From positions 195,290,816 to 195,354,815 of the forward strand of contig CP136066.1 in NCBI GenBank assembly GCA_032622095.1: DNA of 64,000 nt, in the 5' to 3' direction. A program made the translations under genes and the position numbers. The notes beneath the pieces were generated by a model. It was not told the DNA's origin. It did not search any database and was given only the letters and a program-made list of their open reading frames with translations. Of this stretch, positions 56,107 through 64,000 are shown one piece after another. Positions within the stretch are counted from its first letter, which is position 1. Every line of letters starts with the position of its first letter. The DNA is from Siphonodentalium dalli (Eukaryota; Mollusca; Scaphopoda; Gadilida; Siphonodentaliidae).

Positions 56107-58102
56107 AGCACAAGAAACATTAAAAGATGAGTATGGTAATCTTTCACATATCACTGCGAATGAGGAATTTTTCTCCAGTCACTGTATCCCCGTTCTAAAA
56201 TCAATCAAAGGGCGTCTCAAGAGACATTTACACTTATGGCAATCGTTGGATTCCATTTCAGCTTTTGAGCTCGATATTTTAGAGCATGGCTACAAAATAC
56301 CTTTTCGATCAACACCCAATCATTCTCTTTTGAAAAACAACGCTTCTGCTTTGAGCCACAGTCAATTTGTTGAAACGGAGATTAGCTCACTGCTCACAAA
56401 AGGCTGTATAGTTGAAACTCCTTTCATTCCCCATGTAGTTAATCCGTTAACCGTTTCAGTAAACAAATCTGGCAAGTGCCGATTAATTTTGGATCTCAGA
56501 TCAGTCAATTTGCATGTATGGAAACAGAGTACGGTTTACGAAGATCATAAATTTGCTTTGGATTTGGTGGAAGATCAAGGTTTTATGGTGAAATTTGATC
56601 TTCACAGTTCATATCATCACATTGACATACATCCAGCTCATCAATCTTTTTTGGGTTTTGCCTGGATTTTACAGGGTCGTGTTCATTATTATTGTTTCAG
56701 TGTTTTAGCATTCGGATTGACCTCCGCTGGATTTATATTTACCAAATGCATGCGACCACTGGTAAAACTTTGGCGTAGTCAGGGTATAAAGGCTCTGTTA
56801 TACCTAGACGATGGGTGGATTACAAATGATTCGTACGAGTCTTGCAAGTCAAATGCCGAATTTGTTCAAATTTCTTTGGAGAAAGCTGGTTTGTTAATAA
56901 ACCATGACAAATCCTGTTTTGAACCTTCCAAATCTATTGAGTGGTTAGGCTTGCAGTGGAACACTGACAGCGGTTTTTTATCTTTATCCCAGAAAAAACT
57001 GGAAAAGATCACAGAGTTAATTAACCGGGGTATCGATACTCATGCTTATTTAACCGCTCGGTCCCTGGCAAAAATTGTGGGCAATATAATAAGTTGCACG
57101 CCAGTCATTGGCACTCTTGCAAATCTCAAAACAAAATTTTGTTCCATGGAAATAGCCCGTTCTTTATCTTGGGATTCCAGTCTACGGCTGGCATCGGAAG
57201 ACGAATGCGTGGACGAACTTAGGTTTTGGCAAGTAAACTTGAGTCGTTTGAACGCTCGTGCATTGTTTACCCAAAGTCTGTGTTCGGCCACCATCTTTTG
57301 CGATGCCAGCGTGTCGGGGTGTGGTGGTTTCTTAGATGGCGAAGTCAAACAAGAATTCCACCGCGATTGGAAGTCTGACGAGATATCAACGAGTTCCACC
57401 TGGAGGGAGCTCAAAGCAGTTGAGTATGGTCTCATCTGTTCGAAAGAAAAACTTCGAGGGCGCCGGGTTAAATGGTATTCCGACAGTAAAAACACTGTTT
57501 CCATTTGCAAAAATGGCAGCATGAAACTACATTTACATACATTGGCAGTTAATATTTTTAACATATGTGCCGAACATGCCATACATTTAGAAATTCAATG
57601 GATTCCACGGGAATTAAATACGGCAGCAGATGTCATCAGCAAATTTATTGATGTCGACGATTGGAGGATTTCTTCTGAGTGTTTTCACTATTTAGATGAC
57701 ATTTGGGGTTCATTCACAATCGATCGTTTTGCTAGTGCTGAAAACAGTCTGCTGCCCCGTTTCAATTCCTTATTTTGGGATCCAGGCACAGAAGCCACGG
57801 ATGCTTATTCTCAAAATTGGAGTGGAGAAAATAACTGGGTAGTGCCGCCTGTCGCACAAATTCCAAGAGTCATTAAACATATTCAGGAATGTACGGCTCA
57901 CGGCACATTATTATTACCCAAATGGCCTTCTGCTGTGTTTTGGCCGTTGATTTTTCCAAAACCACATCACGAAGCAAAATTCATTTTGGAAATCAGGGAA
58001 TTTCCTGCCAATCAGAAGATTTTTCGAATGGGGGGGGGGGACACAAAGTGTATTTTCAATCCGGGAAAATTCAAAGGGTCTATGTTGCCTATACAGTTTT
58101 GA
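55856..58102 (+). CDS. Reverse transcriptase/RNase H polyprotein
   Basis: Up to 748 codons; recognisable homology begins near 56130, after the gag stop, so the true start or frameshift point is unclear. RT motifs: LILDLRSVN, MVKFDLHSSYHHI (motif A), AFGLTSAGFIFTK, and LLYLDDGW (motif C, near 56800). RNase H residues follow: Asp in IFCDASVSGCGG, Glu in WRELKAVEYG, Asp in WYSDSKN and Asp in NTAADVISK. The C-terminal WVVPPVAQIPRVI and LLLPKWPSAVFWPL region is usual in DIRS-order elements. A run of ten G near 58030 could shift frames but the frame ends plausibly at 58102. Confidence 0.92.
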   Translation: MMSTLLFRPGLRLLFGVPIMNYTEAKGRSVVPTRTSTRDSHGHQISAERVLVSAIGGRDAHSMQRDGQVTIQAGPKNPLSKKCRAQETLKDEYGNLSHITANEEFFSSHCIPVLKSIKGRLKRHLHLWQSLDSISAFELDILEHGYKIPFRSTPNHSLLKNNASALSHSQFVETEISSLLTKGCIVETPFIPHVVNPLTVSVNKSGKCRLILDLRSVNLHVWKQSTVYEDHKFALDLVEDQGFMVKFDLHSSYHHIDIHPAHQSFLGFAWILQGRVHYYCFSVLAFGLTSAGFIFTKCMRPLVKLWRSQGIKALLYLDDGWITNDSYESCKSNAEFVQISLEKAGLLINHDKSCFEPSKSIEWLGLQWNTDSGFLSLSQKKLEKITELINRGIDTHAYLTARSLAKIVGNIISCTPVIGTLANLKTKFCSMEIARSLSWDSSLRLASEDECVDELRFWQVNLSRLNARALFTQSLCSATIFCDASVSGCGGFLDGEVKQEFHRDWKSDEISTSSTWRELKAVEYGLICSKEKLRGRRVKWYSDSKNTVSICKNGSMKLHLHTLAVNIFNICAEHAIHLEIQWIPRELNTAADVISKFIDVDDWRISSECFHYLDDIWGSFTIDRFASAENSLLPRFNSLFWDPGTEATDAYSQNWSGENNWVVPPVAQIPRVIKHIQECTAHGTLLLPKWPSAVFWPLIFPKPHHEAKFILEIREFPANQKIFRMGGGDTKCIFNPGKFKGSMLPIQF

Positions 58103-58975
58103 GAATACATTGCATTTGGTTTGTTTTGCGGAATGTTTTCAAAATATATTTATTAAAACATCGTTCTGTTTTCAGACCTTTCCAATAGTCACCATGACGG
58201 ACGATTTATAGCAATGAAGTTTAATGGCTCCTAGTCGGCGCATTTCTTGAAGGCGGCAGCAATCCAGTTTCAAACAATGGTTTTCTTACGTGGTGGATGT
58301 TTTCGCGAGGAATGGGTTCTTTATGGTTCGAAAATTGTCCATAGCGCGTCACAGTTCCAATGTTGGCTGAATGTATCGCTTTTAAGCCACAGCGATTATA
58401 CATAGAGCGGGTAGTTTGCCACAGTGACGTCAGTGCAGACGGCATGCGTACCAGTGGAGTTATCATGCGCTATTCTTGATGATGCACGTGTTGTTTGAAG
58501 ATTCGATTTTGGATGGGTCGATGCTATTCTTAATGATTCAAGTGTAGCAAAATTATGATTTAGTTTTTTCATATTGGTTCGTTTTAGTAGGCTGGATAGC
58601 CTTGGCCGTTTGTGAGATACGGCCACGTTTTTTATTTGTCGACCAGCAGTTATAGTGGTCATGATGTTTTGATTTGTTGTTCAGAGGTTAAAGATGCTAA
58701 GACGTTTTTGATTTATTCCGATTTATGAGATTCAGACAATGTGGATTGTTCCGATTTCGTGACGGGAATCCCGTGTAGAGCCACATAGACTGTTGTCAAT
58801 CTACCACGTCATGGTGGCTATGGAGTAGCGTCTGGAACAGTTTCCGAAGATGGCTCACATAATTTCTGTCTTTACCATTGATTTGTATATATTTATATGT
58901 GGGACGTTTAAATGGTAGATTCATGTTCACGTACATGCTTTCATGTTTTTATTCGTATGATATCTTCAATATCTA
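58103..58975 (+). other. Spacer between RT and recombinase genes
   Basis: About 870 bp without a supported frame. It ends AAATATTTCAG just where recombinase-like protein begins, so it may be an intron or contain one; a donor cannot be fixed. Confidence 0.45.
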
Positions 58976-59956
58976 ATGGGGTGTTTTATGTATAAATATT
59001 TCAGATCTGGCGTTTGGACACGATTAGGGGAGTATACACATCCGACTTTGAAGGGTTTAGCGGCGAAGTTACCTGTCACGCTCATGAAATCCTCTTCGGA
59101 CAACACGTGCCACAGTTATCTGAATTCTTTCCAGTCTTGGGTAGATTGGGCTGTCAAACATCATCTTCAACCGTTCCCGGCTTGCGAAACTGACGTTTGC
59201 CTTTATTTAACTTATTTAGTGGACATTATGAAGAGTCCTTCCTCTGTTGATTCCGCTTTTTATGGCATTCGTTGGGCACACAATTTAGCTGGAGTATCAA
59301 ATCCTTGCGATTCAACCATAGTCTCTGGACTACGGAAAGCTGCTTATAGAGTAAAGGTTCATAAAGTGACTAAAAAGGAACCTTTAACCGCAGATAATTT
59401 GCGACAGTTAGTCAAAGTTTTTGGTGGGTCAAAAGCAACTCTGGGGTCATTACGCGTTTTGACCATGTGTTTACTGGGTTTCGCAGGATTTCTGCGCTTT
59501 TCTGAAATTACCAACATTAGACGTTCCCATCTAACATTTCGTGACAATTCACTAGAGATCTATATTGACAGAAGTAAAACGGATCAGACAGGTCGGGGTA
59601 ATAGTGTATTCATTGCATCCACCACCACCGACACGTGTCCAATGGCCATGATTCGAAGATATCTACATGCAGCTGATATCAATGATCAGTCTACTGAGTT
59701 CATTTTCAGACAATTGTTGTATAAGAAAAAGTCAGATACTTATGTGTTAAAAGGAACTAAACCGTTATCTTATTCACGATCGCGTGAAGTGATCAAGCAA
59801 CATTTATCGTCAATAGGTTTAGACATTTCTAAGTTCGGGCTGCATAGTCTACGATCAGGCGGTGCAACCGCGGCTGCTTCTTCAGGTGTGTCCGATCGGC
59901 TGTTTAAAAAGCATGGTCGATGGCGCAGTGATACCGCATGTGCACGAAAACCTTAA
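58976..59956 (+). pseudogene. Tyrosine recombinase, catalytic Tyr region lost
   Basis: 326 codons. The core has Arg in GFLRFSEI, Lys region SKTDQTGRG, HSLRSGG (His and Arg) and HGRW, all in order as expected for DIRS-order recombinases. After WRSDTA, where the family continues with a short stretch ending in the catalytic Tyr, the frame runs to CARKP and stops. In another frame immediately after, the sequence continues VHENLNELMSVSKGLGL to a stop at 59993, which looks like the normal C-terminus. A small deletion, about 11 bases if the family spacing holds, would explain both. This copy should not be able to integrate by itself. Confidence 0.85.
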
Positions 59957-60082
59957 CGAGCTTATGTCCGTTTCCAAAGGACTCGGATTATAACAAACTA
60001 TTATCTTTCAACATGCAATAACAGTAATTTGTATGATACAACATTTATTTATCGTATTTCCCCGCCCTGGCTTTATCGTCTA

Positions 60083-60195
60083 GGCCGGTTTGCGGCAGAC
60101 CTGAGTTTATCCTAATAAACATTATATAATCTCATTAGTCGTTGTTATTTTTTAAAACATTTATGTTCGTTCGAGCGAAGCGAGTTAGAACATAA
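60083..60195 (+). repeat. Ngaro-like repeat B1
   Basis: Begins GGCCGGTTTGCGGCAGACC, ends AGTTAGAACATAA; repeated as B2 at 60580-60692. It overlaps the first bases of A2. Confidence 0.9.
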
Positions 60196-60415
60196 ATTTA
60201 TTTAATGAAGTGCAACCACGATTGAGATTTGGCATGATAGGGGTTTATAGATGTACGCTCCGTCGGTCAGATTGATCAGGTCAGATCAATCAGTGTACAG
60301 CGAGTATCAGCTCAGAAACTATTCATCGCATGATTCACGGATCTAATCAATCACCCGAATACACATGCATGGCCAAGACAGTATAGTCTTGCCATTCTAC
60401 GCTCGGGTTAAAGCC
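60194..60415 (+). repeat. Ngaro-like repeat A2
   Basis: 222-bp copy of A1 with no difference I could see. Confidence 0.92.
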
Positions 60416-60579
60416 CCTCCCCTCCCACCCATGAAGCGACAGCCATTTTTTCGGTCAGAGACGTATCGTTTATCATCTAACATTCCATATTTCAAATATC
60501 TTATCATTGCGAACATGACTGAGACCGTTGCATGGTAATTCATATAATGTTCTTGTTATTTTTCATAATCGTTATTTCG

Positions 60580-60692
60580 GGCCGGTTTGCGGCAGACCTG
60601 AGTTTATCCTAATAAACATTATATAATCTCATTAGTCGTTGTTATTTTTTAAATCATTTATGTTCGTTCGAGCGAAGCGAGTTAGAACATAA
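60580..60692 (+). repeat. Ngaro-like repeat B2 (right end)
   Basis: Second copy of B1, differing by one base (AAATCATT against AAAACATT); marks the right end of the element. Confidence 0.9.
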
Positions 60693-61477
60693 CGAGACTT
60701 ATGAATACCAAAAACAGTGTCAATTTATTTTTGAAAACTCATATGGCCATCGCGGTGGGTAGATGTGATAAATCATGAAATTCTGTAAATCTATCAACAT
60801 CAAGCAGACATGTTTTTTAACAATGACCTTGACATTTATATATGACCTTGATATGTCAAGGTCACTATTGATAAACGCAAATGTCCGCCACTGCGTACGT
60901 GTTTCCGTAAACCAATGTAAACTTTTAGGTAGTTATTCAATTATTCACGATACGTACAATTTAATGTAAAATTTCCAAATGCCTGATAGTTAGTCACCAT
61001 TGTCATGGAAACACAAATTTACCAAATATGTGCCAATTAGATTTTCCTAAAAAATTCAGCTATCTAGTATACCAAGAGGAATTTTTTGTTACTACTCCGG
61101 GCTGACCAAGGTTGATCCCATTTATCGGCTAGATCGGTCGCCTGTACTATTTAAGCATAATAGAATTACACATATTTCAGGGGCCAATACTATAGAAGTC
61201 TAGCTTTGTAATGCCAGCGTTCCTCTGTAATTTCCTAATTTTGTAAAACGAAACTTGTGTAGTACTCGAATACCTCAATTCAATTTAAATGGTTGAATGT
61301 AATTATGTTCCTCAAGTTAAGGTATATGTGGTGACAATAGGTTACAAGAAAACAAATATTAAAACTAAAGAATGAAAAAAAATTCTGTGAAAAATTTCAG
61401 CCCAAAGTGTGCAGTGGTGTTAGAATTAATGAAATATATAAATGGGCTCAAGGAATTCGACTTGGGTCTATGCGAAA
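60693..61477. other. No supported gene
   Basis: Contains GACCTTGAC repetitions near 60820-60865 and nothing else recognised. Confidence 0.5.
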
Positions 61478-62002
61478 TCTACTATATATTTTGAGACTTC
61501 TGTATGTCTGTCTGTCTGTTTGTCTGTTTGTTTGTTTGTTAGCAATGGCCGGGAAAACTGCCGAACGGATTTCGACGAAATTTGATACTTAGGGATACTT
61601 TTGTCCGGGGAGTGTTTTGGACGGGTCAAATCGTGACCCCGACCTGACCATGACCCTCAAAATGGTCAATTCAAGGTCAAAGCGCGCCTTTTGATGAGAT
61701 TTCGACGAAATTTGATACCTAGGGGTTACTTTTGTCCGGGGAGTGTTTTTGACGGGTCAAATCGTGACCCCGACCTGACTTTGACCTTCAAAATGGTAAA
61801 TTCAAGGTCAAATCGCGCCTTTCGACGGGATTTCGACGAAATTTTATACCTATGGGTTCTTTTGTCCGGGGAGTGTTTTGACGGGTCAAGTCGTGACCCC
61901 GACTTGACCTTGACCTTCAAAATGGTCAATTCAAGGTCAAATCGCGCCTTTCGACGGATTTCGATGTTATTTAGCCCGGACGAAGTCGGGTCACCCTGCT
62001 AG
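61478..62002 (+). mobile_element. Non-autonomous Helitron-like element
   Basis: The 5' end TCTACTATATATTTTGAG follows A. The 3' end has a short GC-rich hairpin (CCCGGACGAAGTCGGG), then CACCCTG and terminal CTAG, followed by T. Insertion between A and T, TC start and CTRR end with a hairpin are Helitron signatures; there is no inverted repeat or target duplication. Inside are a TCTGT/TTTGT microsatellite (61504-61541) and three to four ~122-bp tandem units. Confidence 0.82.
61565..61975 (+). repeat. ~122-bp tandem repeat inside the Helitron-like element
   Basis: Units share GATTTCGACGAAATTTGATAC, TTTTGTCCGGGGAGTGTTTT, GACGGGTCAAxTCGTGACCC and TTCAAGGTCAAATCGCGCC. Internal satellites are common in Helentron-type non-autonomous elements. 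Confidence 0.88.
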
Positions 62003-62372
62003 TAACATATAGTTTATAACCGTCTGTAAAACAACTATCATCAACAAGTACATGTAAAATATGTCAATTTTGTTTTATTTTAATAATGGTATTTTCGCAT
62101 ATTGAAGCCGTTGTTATGCAATCATTATTGTTACAGTGGCATTACCGATCACAGTCAAAATAGATAGCAAAGTTTAATCAAAACTGGATGGTAAACCTTG
62201 GAAAATGTCAAAGCATTGAAAAATAATATGAAAATAATATTTAGACTAAAATACTTGAACTTACTATGTACGCAATCAGCGATATTTTTTGACATATCAC
62301 TGGAACAGGTTTGTTTAAATAACAATTGCCACCATATTTGATCCATCCAGTCCCCATACGCGGTTTAAGAGG

Positions 62373-62486
62373 AAGATGTCAATGTTCCGGAGTAGCATTC
62401 CCTATATGTAGTTTTGAATATTCATTAATTCCATATATGGAATTCATAAATATTCAAAAGGTCTATATATGGAATGCTACTCCAGA
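62373..62486. repeat. Inverted repeat
   Basis: GTTCCGGAGTAGCATTCC at left pairs with GGAATGCTACTCCAGAAC at right; the middle has further self-complementary AATATTCATTAATTCC and TATATGGAATTCATAAATATT blocks. Confidence 0.7.
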
Positions 62487-62744
62487 ACTTTGACATGTAG
62501 CACTGAATGTGCGGAATGGGGGCTGGATGGATCCAATATGGTAGCAACTCAGTGATCTAACACACTAGGTTTGGCGGAATATGAGACAATTAATATAAAA
62601 TAGACCAATATATTGATTTTTTTTTCCCAAACGACCTTGACCTTAGCGATTGACCTTGATCCTATATTTCCTATTGGCCCAGTTCGTTTCATGTACCATT
62701 GATGGCACTATGAGTTCACTTCATTAATTCAAAGACAAGGCTCA

Positions 62745-62945
62745 TCGGGTTGCCAACAGTGGGCTTTTTAACATTTCTCCAGATATTTGATGCCGTAGCC
62801 ATGGAAACCATATTATATCCAGAAACATGACCCCTCATTCGGGCATCGCTATCCAAAACATGTCCACTATAACTAAGCTACATATATGTGAAGTATCGAG
62901 CTTTAGTTACTAAAGTCACAAAATCTTGTTTATTTTGGTATGATG
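62745..62945. repeat. Dispersed repeat family C, copy 2
   Basis: Inverted relative to 49655-49935; shares CAGTGGGCTTTTTAACATTT, GCCATGGAAACCATATTAT and TTAGTTACTAAAGTCACAAA. A shorter third copy is at 63285-63365. Confidence 0.68.
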
Positions 62946-64000
62946 GTATCTTGACGGTAATGTATCTTGACTTACATGTATGTATTACCACAAATATTAT
63001 AAAAATTAGTACTTAAAATGTGATTATGTATAAATTAAATGTTGTGATATTTCGACATTGATCGTCTTATATCAAGTGCGTCATATGCCAAATTGAACGT
63101 GGTAATGGGGCCCTAATTTCTGTGCATTGTGATGGGGATTCTTTTATATGACTAAGGCATTAGGGGTACGAAAAAAAGAGACAATTAATAAATAAATGGA
63201 CCAAAATATGACATTTGTCCAATGACTTGGCACTATGCGCTAACATCATTCCTTGGAACACAATGCTCATTGATTCTCAACCGTGGGCTTCTTCAACTTT
63301 TCTCCAAATATTTGATGCCGTTGCCATTAAAGTTTCATGCTTTAGTCACTAAAGTCACAACATGGCCTAAGGGATCCCACTAATCCATCTTAAGGATCTA
63401 ACGGTCACAGCGACTCAAGATTAAGTTTTTAAACCTAATGATTTACGTCATTAAAGTTTTCTGCTTAGAATGCATCCAACGGTCGGGACAATAAAGAATA
63501 ATTTCGGGCATGCAACACACGGAGTAATGTTCGCCAAATAGTGCGTTGTAGTTTCATTTGGTATGATGATTAATTACTGCATGATACACATAAACTGAAG
63601 TGCCCACCCTTGCAGTGTAAATACTAGTTACATTTCCGGAATGTTCTCCGCGATAATAAACCATACACGTATGTAGTAATGATGACTATACTGTAAAGAA
63701 ACACTCATCTCTTCAATATATTAGCTGATCGATGAGACGGTACATCGTACATTTTATTTCAGACTAATTTTATGCCTCTACCAAACTGGTTTCTTAGTAG
63801 AAACTTTTGTTCAAATTACTCAGTCGGCACTTTACAACGGGAATATGCTACCAGGAATGCACAATACTAGTTTTCAGTATCTTGTTTGAAAATATTTTAC
63901 CATTGCCACCCACGCACTTGGGCTAAATACCAGCGTTCAAAGTTATTATTTCGGCGTTGACCATTATTCAATGGGACTATTATGGTTTTGTGTGCGGCAG

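Larger units (their letters stand above)
54924..60692 (+). mobile_element. Ngaro-like (DIRS-order) tyrosine-recombinase retrotransposon
   Basis: Bounded by split direct repeats in the Ngaro order: A1 (54924-55145), genes, B1 (60083-60195), A2 (60194-60415) and B2 (60580-60692). A1 and A2 look identical over 222 bp; B1 and B2 differ by about one base over 113 bp, so insertion was recent. Encodes a gag-like protein, RT/RNase H and a tyrosine recombinase in place of a DDE integrase. An extra ~165 bp lies between A2 and B2. Confidence 0.93.
62003..64000. other. No supported gene; repeats
   Basis: Holds a hairpin at 62373-62486 and family C copies at 62745-62945 and 63285-63365. The last 600 bases show nothing I recognise. 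Confidence 0.5.

Overview
This is a window of invertebrate nuclear DNA, most likely from a mollusc. It is AT-rich, has spliced genes, and carries EB/EGF-like cysteine-rich exons of a kind common in bivalves. It is crowded with transposons: a Polinton, an Ngaro/DIRS-type retroelement, a Helitron-like element, fold-back MITEs, tRNA-derived SINEs and LINE tails. Species cannot be named from the sequence alone.

Bases 8-15414 are one complete Polinton (Maverick), bounded to the base by a 6-bp target duplication TCTATA (2-7 and 15415-15420) and by terminal inverted repeats of about 350-390 bp. The left part is read on the plus strand: a spliced protein-primed DNA polymerase B, then a second unit with its own TATA box and 5'UTR intron. 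That unit encodes a protein with two PC4-like domains and, 11 bases later, a TATA-binding-protein (TBP) homologue with all four DNA-intercalating phenylalanines but one internal TAG. The right part is one tightly overlapping minus-strand block with a TATA box at its head: packaging ATPase, two small conserved proteins, chromodomain integrase, a membrane protein, penton-like protein, a small basic protein, major capsid protein and adenain-like protease. An F-box-like reading frame lies antisense inside the PC4 5'UTR intron. The polymerase has two compensating frameshifts and the TBP and F-box-like frames each have one stop, so this copy is complete in structure but decaying. The PC4 plus TBP cassette, suggesting that a Polinton carries its own promoter-recognition proteins, is the most unusual thing here.

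Bases 15421-41100 hold minus-strand exons of modular secreted or membrane protein gene(s). Two EB-like exon types alternate (141 bp three times; 303, 303 and 306 bp), with short linker or signal-like exons, and every recognised exon is phase 1-1. The Polinton lies just beyond the last exon seen. The introns are filled with LINE tails, fold-back elements, three TTAA-flanked MITEs (one nested in a hAT-like element), a degenerate interstitial telomere tract and a local duplication that copied the edge of one exon.

Bases 41100-54900 have no gene I can support. They hold minisatellites, SINE heads and dispersed repeats. Bases 54924-60692 are an Ngaro-like tyrosine-recombinase retrotransposon with split direct repeats A1...B1-A2-B2, a gag-like frame, an RT/RNase H frame and a recombinase frame that has lost its catalytic tyrosine region. 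Bases 61478-62002 are a non-autonomous Helitron-like element; the rest to 64000 is repeats and unassigned sequence.
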